A DNA stretch of 64,000 nucleotides from Phlebopus portentosus (lineage: Eukaryota > Basidiomycota > Agaricomycetes > Boletales > Boletinellaceae): NCBI GenBank assembly GCA_037892935.1, contig JAYXKI010000003.1, positions 248,001-312,000 on the forward strand. Reading direction: 5' to 3'. Numbering within the stretch: the stretch's first letter is position 1; each line of letters opens with the position of its first letter. The notes beneath the pieces are model-generated. The model did no database searches. It had not been told where the DNA came from and saw only the letters and a list, made by a program, of their open reading frames with translations. The translations under genes and the position numbers were made by a program. Positions 38,485 to 50,266 of this stretch are shown here, piece by piece.

Positions 38485-40632
38485 TTAATGTCCAGCGGCC
38501 TCTCGTCTTAGACGATCCCGTATTCGCATCAGCGCCCGCCCGAGCTCATTCGCTCCTTCTTCATGTGCTCCTTCACCCCAAAATGGATCTGTTGGATCTG
38601 CATAGATGAGCTCTGCATTTCCAGTGCCCAGAAGAATTTCGCAGAGGTCCTGATGCTGGACGATCTTACAATAGAGTGCATCCTCCATCTTTAGGGCAGT
38701 CAGTTATCCATCCTCAGGAACAGCAGAGAAACAATATACCTTATCGAGGAGAACTTCCTCCCAGTCAGGTCTCGTGAATTCTTGCACTGTCCTCAAAACA
38801 GCTTCTAAGTCCGCCAAGGTTGCCGCCTTGCGCACGCGCGCAGCTATATCATTCCGGAAATCCAAGAACCTGTGAGCCTCAAATAAATGTGCAGCAGTCG
38901 GGTACAACTTTCTCTTGTAAACGACCCGATGAGGTGATAGATGAGTAAGACCACCGTATCCTGGTGTATCCAGGTCAAAACGAAGGACAGGAAGGGTGCC
39001 ATCTGATATGGATCTGGGAATTCCTGGTCCTTGACCAGCGGCGACAGGTGTAATCACAGGAGAAAGTGGACGAGCGGGAGTGGGCATACCGATGGGCGAT
39101 GCCCCACCTCCGCCAGGCGTAGGCATAGACCTAGGGTAAGGTGTCCCCGGAGCCGGCATCGCCACGGGGTAAGGAGTCCCCGGAGCCGGCATGGTCATAT
39201 GTTGAGGCGCACTAGGAGTGGGCATAGTCATTTGCGGAGCTGGACCAGGTGAGAGCGGATTCTCTGGTTGAGGCTGAGGCGGGAACGGACTCCGTGGAAC
39301 CATAGGTGTCCCCTGCGGTCGAGGTGAGACTGGATTGCCTGGCTGAAGCATAGGATTAGGTGGAATCACTCCCTGTTGTCCAGGACCTTCAGGAGAGAGC
39401 GGATGCGCCGGCACAGGCTGGGATAGAGCAGGCGACAATGAATTCGCAGGTTGAGGTTCATATGTTGGGCCCTGGACAGCAGGAGAAGGCATAGGCATGA
39501 AACCGACAGGCGGCTCGTGACCTTCGAGAACTCGCGGCAGCGCATTCTCGCCCGGTGGAGCCATCATTTGTTCGTTTCTGCGTCTCCTCATGAAAGGTAG
39601 ACGAGAAGAGAAGGACCGGCCTAATCCAGGCCTGCGTGATGTTGGAGAAGTAACACTGCTCTCTGAACCCGACCCACTACTTTCCCGCACGAACTCCCGC
39701 AAACGAGGTAAGTCAGGCATAGTCTCATTCCGTCTATGTCCAGGAGAGAACCCTGACTCGTGATGAGGTCTGAATGGATTTAAACGGTCAAATATGCGCC
39801 CGAGACCAACGTCACTACCTTGTTTCTCATCGTCCGAGAACCACCCTCTCGGATAAACCGCCTTTTCGCGATCCGCATATGCAGTCCCGACAAGTAGCGG
39901 TCGATACCTTCTCAGCGTGTATACATCTCTTGGGGGTGGAGGTAGAGGATTATTGAGTGGACTCGAGGAACGCGGAAGAGGTGGTCCTCTAGGTGCCATT
40001 GCACTTCCAGCAAGTATATCGTCTGGAGTCCCCGCTTCACGCGGCAGTCTCGGCAACGGATTACGTGCAAGAGGATCTACATCCCGTTCTCGCTCTCTTC
40101 TTCGTCGACGTCTACGCCTGCTCGAACGAGAACTGATACTTGAGCCTAAGCTGGACGGTGTACGGGTGAGAGTACGTGGGTCGACCGGATTCAACCATTG
40201 ACCTTGGGGAATACCACCTCCCAGTGGGATTTGCGGCTGAGGCATCTGAGGCACCTGCATCAAGTTTGGAGGTACTGCCCCAGCATTCCCCGCCGCTGGC
40301 TGTACTTGGGGCATCTGCATCTGCATCATCGGCTGCTGGGCCATCTGTGACGCAGGCTGTTGCATTTGTCCTATTGGAAGCCCATAAATCTGTTGTGCGG
40401 GATGCATAACCAGGGGATCTATCCTGCGTTTATCAGTTGTGCAAAAGAAATCAACAATTTAAGCTTACTCACATGTAACAGGGGGGTTTATTACAGGATA
40501 CCCAGTTGGCATCATACCCACCGGCTGTCCATAATATGGAGGACCTCGAGCGAGTCCCCTCGCTCTTGATCGAGCATAATAGTTGCGAGAGGGGTCGTAC
40601 TCGTAGTCGAGTTTAGAACTATTCGCTCCCAT
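38485..40632 (-). CDS. NADAR-domain protein with N-myristoylation start and proline-rich region
   Basis: Three exons (40632-40473, 40418-38740, 38688-38485) give 680 residues. The N-terminus MGANSSKLDYEYDPSRNYYA fits the myristoylation rule (Gly2, Ser6), so membrane anchoring is predicted. About 480 residues of low-complexity sequence follow, with Gln/Met-Pro repeats, Arg-rich RSSRRRRRRRRERERDVDP and many NPLSP-like repeats. The C-terminal 180 residues form a NADAR (YbiA/DUF1768) domain: GYGGLTHLSPHRVVYKRKLY, PTAAHLFEAHRFLDFRND, RPDWEEVLLDKMEDALYCKI, QHQDLCEILLGTGNAELI and DPFWGEGAHEEGANELGRAL. NADAR proteins are N-glycosidases acting on riboflavin intermediates or ADP-ribose conjugates; the substrate here is unknown. 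The active-site text looks intact. Confidence 0.85.
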
Positions 40633-41103
40633 GAGTTACTAGTAAATGGAAAGCCTCTTAGTTGATTAGGCTTTAATTTTACACTTTATCGGTTCCAGAA
40701 AGATAGTATGATGTCGAGATGGCAGCTAACAGTAAGATGACGCCTCTGTATCGTGTTAGAGCCTGGCAGCTGCTATCCCCGTGCGGACAACGTTGAAAAC
40801 ACGAGGTCAGACTATCTCGTCCAAAGTCCACTCGGTAGGTGGATCTGAAATAGAGTTTAGTTATAGGCATCCATACTATCAGAACAAGTGAACGAAACAA
40901 GCATGAGAGTAGAATTAACAACGTCGGTACGTTAAGGTCGTTTGTCAACCATGTTCAAATCGTCAAGCACGTGTCGACGTCGACGAACTTTTGAGTTACG
41001 TAATACGCGATGGTATCGTGACGTTCGAGTCACGTAACGCCAACCAATGAACCAACACCGTCACGGACTTAAGTTGTCTTCAGGTTGGGCAACAAACGAC
41101 ACG
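40633..41103. promoter_or_regulatory. Divergent promoter between the NADAR gene and SAP18
   Basis: 471 nt between two divergent ATGs. It holds CACGTG at 40968-40973, a palindromic TTACGTAA at 40996-41003 and a GTCACGTAAC near 41030, all within 140 nt of the SAP18 start. A minus-strand frame at 40679-40948 is probably noise. Confidence 0.4.
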
Positions 41104-41998
41104 ATGGCGAGCAAACCATTTGTCGACAGGGAAAAGGTAAACAGAATGCGCTTTATGAATGTCGGAAAGTACTTACAGTGGGTGATAGACAGCACCATTT
41201 CTAGTGCGGACCTTCGTGAAAATAGGAGGTTTCCACAGAGCCGAGTTTTTCGAGGATGGGACTTTGCCGACGACTGATGAGCATCAGATTTTTACGTGGT
41301 GCGTAGTCCTTAAGATTCTCTCTGAGAGAAAGAGGATTGATTATGATTTAAGGAGGGACGCGACGTTGAAAGAGGTCCTCACATCACTCCGCCTCATCAC
41401 AAACAACCCGGACATCAGGCACCCACTTGCAAAATTCCTGTTCCGTTCGCTTTATGCCGACTCAGCTGCTCGTGGGCGTATTGCGACGCGCGACCTCGGT
41501 TCCGTTTCCTCTCGTGAAATTCTAGGTGAACCTGGCACACTGGACGCTCCTGCACCTCGTCTTCTGACAGACGGAGACGAAGAGAGTGACAATGTGAAGA
41601 CGCTCGAAGAACTGCGATTCTTTCCAGGTGATTATTTATGCATCTCGGTTGCGTTGCCGAAACACGTCACCGCTCCGGATGTCTCCATTCGCGGGGCCGC
41701 TGGTGGACAACCTGTAAACGGATGGAAGAGCTCTGGACCACTAAGCCCTCCCGGTCCTCCTGGCGGACTAGGTCGAGGCGGTGGACATTGGCGAGGCGGC
41801 TCAGACCCTTATGCGGGCCGCGGTCGTGGCGGCCGAGCTGAACGATCCAGGAGAGAATTGGACCGGGAATTGGACAGACGCCTGCCGCCACCTAGACGGC
41901 GCGATTCCCCGCCGCATAGAGATCTTTACACCGGACGCGACAGATCGTCTCTTTCTCGTTCTCGTTCACGCTCCCCACCGAGGAGACGTTACCGGTGA
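41104..41998 (+). CDS. SAP18: SAP18 (Sin3-associated polypeptide p18) homologue
   Basis: Subunit of the Sin3 histone deacetylase complex and of the ASAP/PSAP splicing complexes. Three exons (41104-41136, 41189-41298, 41353-41998) give 262 residues. The ubiquitin-like core reads FLVRTFVKIGGFHRAEFFED, GTLPTTDEHQIFTW and then DATLKEVLTSLRLI, LYADSAARGRIATRDLGSVS and FFPGDYLCISVALPKH. The C-terminal 90 residues are Gly-, Arg- and Ser-rich with an RS-like end (SRSRSRSPPRRRYR), a feature that would suit the splicing-linked role. Animal SAP18 is shorter and lacks this tail. The splice sites are forced by frame. Confidence 0.9.
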
Positions 41999-42380
41999 TT
42001 GTAGTTTGAAGACTTTATAGTCCATTGATTACACTAACTAGGGAAGTGATGGTAGTGGACTACATCTTTCTTTCTTCTTCCATGTATGTACGTACACCTG
42101 AATGGCTTACAGTCTTTATTTCACATTAAGCAGCTATGATTCAGGTTAAGTCAAGACAACGGAATAGGTTGTCTTCGAAGAGTGGAAGGAAATGATACTT
42201 GCGAGATAAGTAGTAAGCAAGATCAACAATTCGGGATGAGAAAGATTTACCCGAAACGCGGCATTACGTGATCTCCGACGCTCTCCATCACCGATTCGAT
42301 TCGGTGATTCCGCTCTTCCTGCCACCCCCTCGCCTGCGTCTCTTACCTCAACTTACACCACTGAAATGCGATAACATTCA
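41999..42380. other. Intergenic region between SAP18 and REV1
   Basis: 382 nt. An ATTACGTGA-type site lies near 42264-42272, about 110 nt before the REV1 ATG. Nothing else is visible. Confidence 0.4.
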
Positions 42381-45300
42381 ATGATGAGCACGCTCAGCGC
42401 GCACTCGTCTTACTCTGAGCTTTTTGAGCAAGACACTCCAGAATTTATAAACGCTCTATGCAACACGGTGTTTCCGGGAGAGACACCACCACCGGGCAAG
42501 GACAGCTCCAACAGCCATGGGTGCAAGCAACAGCAATTTACAGAGATAGAAACTCTGGAGAACCTGTCTCAAGAGTTCATGAAGAAGATTTCTCAAGCGT
42601 CAACGATCCACGGCGATGACCATGACAGCGACGAAGACAGGCCAATCAAGCGGTTGAAGACCTCTGATGAACAAGACTTCATCCAAGGCTCATCAAACAA
42701 GCCACTTCTTCCTGGAAAGCAAGAAGAGATCCAAGACGATGATGAACACCCATTTAGGACACGAAAGAATTCACCTGCTGACTTCAAGCCACTACACTCA
42801 ACCGACCCGGTGACACCTGAAGCTGCAGCGCGCGTTCCAGGCTACGCTCCCAATAAAGCAAACAGGGCGGCGGAGCAGATGATGAAAAATCCTGAATTCC
42901 GATCCACAAGAACTTCCGCGGCTGGCGCAGATTTTATTGATGGGTTTTACAAGAATTCCCGCCTTCATTATCTGAGCACATGGAAAGCGGAGTTGAGGGA
43001 GTTGGTTGCTGAAGCTCAGGAACGTGCAGACAAGGAGTTTACTCATGGTGAAGGAATTCAAAGTGCCGATGGATTAGAGGGCGGAGATGGTAAAGCCAAG
43101 GAGGACGGTCTCGTAGGCAAGGTGTATGAAGAAACGTCAAGCACCAGCATGCGCGGGAATGCTTTCCAACTCCTACGCTCCCCAAGCAAGAGAGGTAAAC
43201 CAAAGGAGCAAGAAGCGATTGGATCGGAGGAGACTGTGATAATGCATTGCGATTTCGATTGCTTCTTTGCATCTGTGGGACTTCTTTCTCGACCGTATTT
43301 GAAGGACCAACCTGTTGTCGTCTGTCATTCACAGGGAAAACAGGGTGGAGAATCGAGTACTAGCGAAGTATCGAGCGCAAACTATAGGGCTAGAGAGTCG
43401 GGGATCCGAGCTGGCATGAGGCACGTATACCGCTTTCCTAGTTACATCTGCATACATAACTGCTGATGACTTTTACTACAGTCTTCAGCAAGCGCGGAAG
43501 CTGTGTCCGTCTGTAGCTACAATACCATACGAATTTGAGAAGTGAGCAAAACTCGGCCAGATGTGATTTATCCATTGACTTCTTATACCAATACAGATAT
43601 AAAGCAGCGTCCCTGCAGCTATATACGATACTCATGTCGCATGCAGACGACGTCCAGGCTGTCAGTGTTGACGAAGCCCTGGTTGATGTCACGACGGCCG
43701 TTAAACAAATGCCACCATCTACAAAGAGAGGCTATGATGCCGCGAAAGACTTCGCGGAAATGTTACGCGCGGAAATTAAGTCGAAGACAGGATGCGACGG
43801 TACATATATGTTCTCAAATCTATGTGCATCATGCTTATCATTCTGATCAGTGAGTATTGGGATTTCTCACAACATCATGCTTGCCCGACTTGCGACTCGA
43901 AAAGCGAAGCCCGCAGGCTCATATCACCTCCGTCTCGCCGACCTGCAAAAACATATCGAGCATACATGCATAGACGAACTACATGGGTTTGGGCATGCTG
44001 CTCGAGAGAAGGCATTAGATCGATTAGGGGCTGCTACTCTGGGTGAGCTGGCGAAGAAACCGAGGAGCGTCTTGTGCGACGTTTTTGGAAAGGCTATGGG
44101 CTCAACTCTGTATGATGCCTGTCGCGGAATTGATCATCGCAATCTCGAGTCAGACAAACCGAGAAAGTCTGTATCTGCGGAGATCAATGTGAGTTCTGGA
44201 ACTGATACTTAGTATGAAACTCTCTCTTATCAGCACCATTCAGTATGGCATCAGATTTGAAAACAGCGAGCAAGCACAGGCGTTCATGTTCCAGCTCGCG
44301 GAGGAGGTGACAAGGCGTTTGGGCGCGGTCGATATGTGTGGACGATCCCTGACTCTCAAGATCATGAAGCGAGATCCTGATGCACCTATAGAGCCTCCAA
44401 AGGTACTGTCTTCTATGCCAGTGCTTACTCGATTCTTTGCTAATTGATGAACGATCAGTTTCTTGGACACGGATGCTGCAACATCTTTAATAAGCAAGCA
44501 AGCCTCTCCTCAGATGACGGACGTGCAACAGGCGATGCACTCATCATTGGCCAAGTAGCATGGCGCCTCCTCAAAAGCTTCGCTTTCGATCCCAAGGACC
44601 TACGTGGTGTTGGGATTCAAATTACGAAGCTTGAGAAGGCAAGTGAGGCGGGTGCGAAGCCTGGTGAGCTAGGGCAGGCCAAGCTTTCGTTCAAGACGGT
44701 TCAGAAGGAAGAGGCAATCGGGAAGAAGGAACGAGAAGAAAAGAAGAGAACGGATAAAGAGAAAAGAATGCAACGATGGGAGTTCCTTGTCTTACCGTCC
44801 AACCTCCTTCGTCCCAGTCCCAATCGCAAGGCAACACTAGTGATGAAGTACAAGAAATCAAGCCCGAATCAGGCTTCAGTTCACCTCCACCAGCCAAGGG
44901 AGCGGCAACGAACCTCGCTCTTCCATCCTTCTCCCAAGTGGACCGCTCATCCTTTGAAGCTCTCCCCGACATTCTCAAAACAGAGATCAAAGCCGAATAC
45001 AGCCGGCGCTCCGCCTCACCAGCACTTTCAGCCATAAGTGATGGCGACCCAGATCGTACGCCATCGCTCTCCCCACCTAAGCGACTTGCGACGAACAAAG
45101 GCACACCTTTGTCTCGAATCACGCAAGCTCTTGCCCCACGTAGTCGGGATGGCTCTCTTCGCTCAGGAGTGTCCAAAGGTATATTCGAAAAGCAGAATAT
45201 ATTCGAAAGGTGTGAGAAGCAGAAGGAAGTCAGAGGCTCAAAGGTTGTCGTTACCAGGGACGAACTGAAGAAGCTGGGGATTGATGTGAGGGTTTTTCAT

Positions 45301-45393
45301 GAGCTCCCGCCGGAGGTGCAGATGGAGCAGCTTGCGAGTGCGAGGTTTTCGAGGTCGTTTGGAAAGAAGGACACGAAGGGGACGAAGAAATGA
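42381..45393 (+). CDS. REV1: DNA repair deoxycytidyl transferase REV1, without a visible BRCT domain
   Basis: Y-family translesion polymerase that inserts dCMP and scaffolds other bypass polymerases. Seven exons (42381-43420, 43482-43541, 43597-43799, 43851-44188, 44244-44402, 44459-44781, 44841-45393) give 891 residues. The REV1-specific segment DFIDGFYKNSRLHYLSTWKA leads into the catalytic part: MHCDFDCFFASVGLLSRPYL, VSVDEALVDVT, SIGISHNIMLARLATRKAKP and a PAD-like region. Two ubiquitin-binding (UBM-like) motifs follow, SQVDRSSFEALPDILKTEI and VRVFHELPPEVQMEQLASA. The first 280 residues are acidic and disordered and show no BRCT domain, which REV1 usually has there. Intron 1 has a GC donor (43421-43481), and intron 6 has a weak GTTCCT donor. 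Confidence 0.88.
43421..43481 (+). other. GC-AG intron in REV1
   Basis: The frame on both sides requires AG|T to form Ser, so the donor must be GCACGT after ATGAG; the acceptor is TACTACAG. A branch-like TGCTGATGAC lies upstream of the acceptor. The only nearby GT donor, four bases downstream, breaks the frame of conserved text. Confidence 0.75.
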
Positions 45394-45621
45394 TATCAGC
45401 GGATCTATACTCATTTCAATTTAACCGTGTAGCGTTAGCTTTGATCTTGTACACTGTACGCTATACGCCTCACACAATGAATCGTGCGATACCAGGTATC
45501 TTTTTATTACCGACCGAACATGGTTTACTAGCCTGCGTTTAGTCCCTCATCACCTTCGCTGCGAAGTGAATAGCACACACAATGCATTGAAAGAACAGCA
45601 AATGGACAATACATCGTAGTC

Positions 45622-47019
45622 TATAAAGCCATGCCTGGCTCAATTTCGCCGAGAAGCATTGTTGCATCTTTGCTTCCGGTCAGGACTGGAAGAAAGGATA
45701 GTGAGTAAAGTTGATCCATCAAAGAAACAGAAAGGGATGCGTACCGATGGGTTCCTTGGGATGGAAATCGACTGATGTGACAGTCCCCTTATGGCCAGGA
45801 AGCTGTATCGATCCTTTAATATCCGAGTTCTGGCATAAGAGAGAAACAAAACAAGCTGACCTTGTATTGTATCCTCCCGCTCTCCACATCCCAGATGCAC
45901 ACCATTCGATCAGCACCACCTACTGCAACACGCTTTCCTCCATCGTCCTTACTCCATGCCGCGCGTAATAATGTGTTTTCGTACCCTGCAGGTGAACCGA
46001 GGAGTGTACGGTAGACTCGTGACGGATTTGGTGCGAAGGGCCGGACGTCGTGTATGAGCACTTGTGATGAAAAGGAAGGAGATAGAAGGAAGTTGCCGTT
46101 GGGGGAAAGGGAGAGTGATGTCGGCGTGTCAGTGTGTCCTGTCAGTGAGTACACTCTTGTTGCTTTCCTTAGGTCGAAGACCTAAACATTAAAAACTTTA
46201 AGAAGTCTGCTCAGAGAAAAAGTGGATGAAAAGTAAAGACATACATGAATCTCGTTATCCAGTGCACCGGCATACACCGTCGAACCGTCCGCACTCCAAC
46301 ACACAGAAGTAACAGGACATCCAACTTCGAAGGTAGTAACAGCCTGTTTGCTACCATCGTCACCTCCTTCCCAGACATGTACGAACCCGTCATCTGCTGC
46401 AGTGGCAATGAGCTCAACACCGGCTCCGCCAGCGATAGTCCGGTCAAGCGCATTGATGATACCTCTGTGCGCACGAATCTTGCGCACACGCTGGCCGGAT
46501 GCGAGGTCAGTCAGTACGAGGGTGTGGTCTGCGGAAACGGTATAAAGGATTGATGAAAAGAGCGACCATTGTAAGTCGAGGATAGGAGCCTTGTGCAGAG
46601 CAGGAAGGAATCCATAGTTCGACGTTGGTGGATATGTCCTCCATAATGCTGAAGCACGCACTATTAGCCTGATACAGGGATCTATATGATGACAACATAC
46701 AAACACTTCGATCTGCAGAACACGCTGCGATGTTTTGGCCTGTAGGGTCAAACCTGCAACTCATGATCTCAGCCTAAACGAAAATCCGTATTTAATCCCC
46801 GACTTTCTTTGAATCGAAAATCTTACTCACCGAATGTGCACCAGACAAGCTTACAATAGGTGCTTCAAGACCGCTTGTTCGCTTGACTGTTCGAATGAGG
46901 CCTTTTTTGCTGTCATCTCCATGTGAAGAAATAGCAATCTGAGTTTCCGGAGGGGTTGATCCGCGCGCCCGCTTGATGAGAATGCCCTCTGGAGGCGGCG
47001 ACCCTTCTCGTTTCGACAT
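45622..47019 (-). CDS. U5 snRNP 40-kDa WD40 protein (SNRNP40/Spf38-like)
   Basis: WD40 propeller of the U5 snRNP that sits by Prp8 in the spliceosome. The ATG is at 47019-47017 (MSKREGSPPPEGILIKRARG); the N-terminal tail is Ser/Pro-rich and basic. Blades include MSCRFDPTGQNIAACSADRS, HKAPILDLQWSLFSSILYTV, SADHTLVLTDLASGQ, ATAADDGFVHVWEG and VGGADRMVCIWDVESGRI, and the last blade begins LPGHKGTVTSVDFHPKEP. The final exon ends VLTGSKDATMLLGEIEP at 45622. Order and spacing fit the SNRNP40 family better than other WD40 proteins. At least five introns. Its ATG is 330 nt from that of the GFA-domain gene on the other strand. Confidence 0.85.
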
Positions 47020-47349
47020 GGTAGGAGGAAAGAGATGCCTTTAGGTTGTGACTGAGAGTATCGTGACAAGAGGATCAGCGTGTCTCGCGGATGTGACAAT
47101 CGAACCCACAATCAAATCAACCTTGAAGGTTAGTGATGATGCAATTCCAATTCCATGGCCATGGATTCGCTATCTACATGACATGAACGCCGGATTGCCC
47201 AGGATTTTCCGTGAACAATTTTGTCTTTGTTAGCTTTGATCAGTAGACTATACCGAGAAACCTCCGAATGGCCTCCCATGACTTGGTGTCAGCCGCTCTT
47301 TAAAAGGGCAGTGAATTAGGACCTCTCTTTGATATCCACTGGCAGGAAA
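47020..47349. other. Divergent promoter between the U5-40K gene and the GFA-domain gene
   Basis: 330 nt between two divergent start codons. No clear motif was noted. Confidence 0.4.
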
Positions 47350-47936
47350 ATGCCGCCCACATATCACGGCTCTTGTCTTTGTGGTGCAATTGGCTTTGAA
47401 GTGAATGCAGACCCACTTGTGTGAGTATGTTCTTTATCAATGATAACAATTACGCCAGTTCCTTACTCGGTATGTTACAGAGTTTCCTGCTGTCACTGCA
47501 AGAACTGCAAGAAGTTTACAGGAACCGTGTTCACGACTAATGTAGTCTTTCCCGCAGGCGTATGTTAACTTCCTCTTGATCTTCGAAGTACGTTACTGAA
47601 ATCAAGCGCGGTATTCTAATAATAAAGTCAGTCAGGGTAACATCGGGAGAATCAGCCATCAGTGTCTTTTGCGACACTGCCCAAGATTCTGGAAACTCCC
47701 TCTTGCGAAAGTTTTGTGCACTCTGCGGGTCGCCTTTGTACACTGATGGTGGGGACTTCGGACGTACATTCGCCGTGTTCTACAGTGCGTTAGACGATTT
47801 TGCGCCCATCGAAGCTGGTAGTCCGAGGAAGGAGCCGAAACCTCAAGTGGAATATTATTCAAAGGATAGGGTATCGTGGGTTCATCCTCTTGAAGGCGCT
47901 GAGCAACCTAAGACGAAACCGGGCAGAGATGACTAG
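47350..47936 (+). CDS. GFA/CENP-V domain protein
   Basis: Small zinc-binding protein of the family that includes glutathione-dependent formaldehyde-activating enzyme. Three exons (47350-47420, 47481-47559, 47628-47936) give 152 residues. The zinc ligands are visible: GSCLCGAIGF, then SCCHCKNCKKFTG, then KFCALCGSPLYTD. The last part ends with a hydrophilic tail (GAEQPKTKPGRDD). Family members act in formaldehyde or other small-thiol chemistry, but many have no known substrate, so only the fold is assigned. Confidence 0.85.
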
Positions 47937-48265
47937 CTCCCCCGTTACCTTTTTTGTATCAAGTGGAAAAGAGCATGAGTTGACAATGTTAATGCCGCCA
48001 GCTCCTTCATGTACTGAATATCGTCCCCCAAGTGACGAGGCAGTCACGTTTTCATTTCTTCGTTTGAAGTACAAGTACAAGTGAGTCCGGTCCTGGCACG
48101 TGAATCCAAAGTCTATGGTGGCCTGCAGTGTGGTTTGGAACTTACTTTCCCAGGCTAATCTATAGATAAAGGGTGTCTCTTCGTTCCTTTTACCAGCAAC
48201 CACATTGAAATCAGTCCTATATCTACTTTCCTCTACCAACTATCGAGACTACTACGGCCTTTTCA
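47937..48265. other. Intergenic region before the F-box gene
   Basis: 329 nt. A CACGTGA motif lies at 48097-48103, about 165 nt before the F-box ATG. A minus-strand frame at 47859-48239 is an antisense artefact. Confidence 0.4.
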
Positions 48266-49922
48266 ATGCCTGCAGTGCAACTTGGGTCTCAAGTTCATCC
48301 GCGGGTTTTGACGATCCTTGAACAGTGCATGCGTCGCTTAGTGGAGGACGAAGGAGAGATCGAGACGAACTCTACTAGGCTATGGCCCGAAGACATGTGT
48401 TTTACGAGTCAAAGGTCAGTCAATTCCTTCGTTTCTTCTCTTGCTCTCTTTGTGACGAGTATTCGGTACCAGCTGTGGCGAATCGTCCTTACAAGAAATA
48501 CGATCGCGTATTGATGATATCCAGACCCTAAAAGACGTCGAAAAGGGTCTGAAGCTCTTAACAGAAAACTTAAAAGCGGCTATCACAAATTCCTGCGCCG
48601 CAATTCTTCCTGCTACGCGGCAGTTCGGGTTTGCCTTACTTCCGGACGAAGTAATACTTCTAGTTCTCAAGCAACTGTTTGACTCGTATAAAGACCCTTT
48701 CTTTGGTGCCCATGAAATAATTCGCACTTTGTCTTTGGTCTCTGTCCGTTTCCGAGAGATGGTTCTCGTGTGTACGGAGTTGTGGGCGTACCTTGATCTA
48801 GATAGATGCCACGCCGACGCGGTCGATCTCTTCATAAACCGAAGCAATGGGAAGCCGTTGTTCGTGACATTTCGAGCATCCCCTTCGAAGGAGCAAGCTA
48901 TCTTGCGGGCGCTTAAGCACCGTGATCGCTGGCATTATCTGAATGTCACTTTCAGTGACTCCTTCGATGCAAGCCCATTCAAGCTCCCCGCGCTGGCCTT
49001 TCCTGCGGCGAAGACGCTGATACTCGACATAGATATTGAAGATGTTATTCCTGGTATATTGCCTATTTGGATTTTTCCCAAAGCAAGGTCCCTTGAAGTC
49101 GTGACCTCTTTCCCGCCTCAACACATGTTCTGTTATGAGTCGCTGAAATCCTTCAGCTACAAGACATACGAACAGGCCTTTTTCGACAGTAGTGCGGTGT
49201 TTATGGAAAAGCTGACGGACTTCCTGAGACCAGCGATTTCTCTCTTTGCCCTGCATCTGGACGTGTCGTATGTCGATGATTTCGGTGGCTTCGGTTCTGA
49301 ACTGCAAGTGGAGCTTCCCACTGTTCAGATTTTCTCTATCACGAACTGGATTTGGGGACCTGAAAGCGAATTTATCGAGGCCTTCGAATCAGATCCGATG
49401 CACGAGGATAATCTTGCCAGGATTATCAGAACGATGAAGGTACCCAACGCACGAGACATATCGGTTTCAATGCTGTTCGTCCAAAAATCCTCCAAGGACG
49501 TGTTTATCCTCTCGGAATGGTTATCTGCGGCGTTTCCCAAATCTTACGGAATGCGCTCGGTGTCGAATGTCACGTTCAAGATACTGGATCCGCCTGTCGC
49601 AAGGCTATTCGAACGCGCGGTTGTTCAAATCAACGGACTTTTCGAGCATTTTCAAGCTTTGCAAAGTTTGAGCTTGGGCACGGGGAATTGCAATGTCATG
49701 CTGACGGACAGCGATGCGCTGGAGGCAGGGTTAGAAAATCTCCGGTCACTCCAGATCAAGTTCAATGGCGAGTATCGCGCTTCGTTCTTGGATGCACTTT
49801 ATCTCATGGGTGACTACTGCAAAACCCTGGAGGAGGTGGAAGTCCAATCAAGACTTAATTTCGAGCCGAGCACATTTGAAACGATTTTCCCTGGAGTCAA
49901 AGTGCATCGGAAACGGGGATGA
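48266..49922 (+). CDS. F-box protein with leucine-rich-repeat-like C-terminus
   Basis: Probable substrate receptor for an SCF ubiquitin ligase. Two exons (48266-48414 and 48473-49922) give 532 residues. An N-terminal helical part (RSRIDDIQTLKDVEKGL) is typical of mushroom F-box proteins. The F-box is around residues 120-165 (FALLPDEVILLVLKQLFDSY, TLSLVSVRFREMVLVCTELW). The C-terminal part has irregular LRR-like strands such as FPKARSLEVVTSFP and LENLRSLQIKFNG. This family is large and fast-evolving in Agaricomycetes; the target is unknown. Confidence 0.8.
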
Positions 49923-50266
49923 ATCAATGGGGATGGAGTGCCATGACTTATCATGCACTATATGTACTCGCAACCGATTAGATAGTAGGATTCAGGGTTT
50001 TGTATCCTATAACAATCATCTGACAGTCTGAACATTTGCTTCGTATATATATGCACGTTGCAATTTCAACTGAAAGTTTACTCACAAGACATAGATTACA
50101 ATTTATTGACGCGCCTTTCTAACGAACAAACCCAAAGTAGCGAGACCTGCTAGAAGTACAGAATGCATTAAGGATGTGTCGTAATACAATAATTCAAGTC
50201 TTTTAAGATCCTACATGACCGGACGGGAAAAATCACTAGCAGAAAGCACAAAACAACATCGCTGCA
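49923..50266. other. Convergent intergenic region before NUP42
   Basis: 344 nt between the F-box stop and the NUP42 stop; AT-rich 3' UTR-like sequence with nothing else visible. Confidence 0.4.

Noticed and set aside
39031..39252. Plus-strand His/Arg/Ser-rich open frame
   Set aside because: It is antisense to the Met/Pro-rich repeats of the NADAR protein and simply mirrors their codon pattern.
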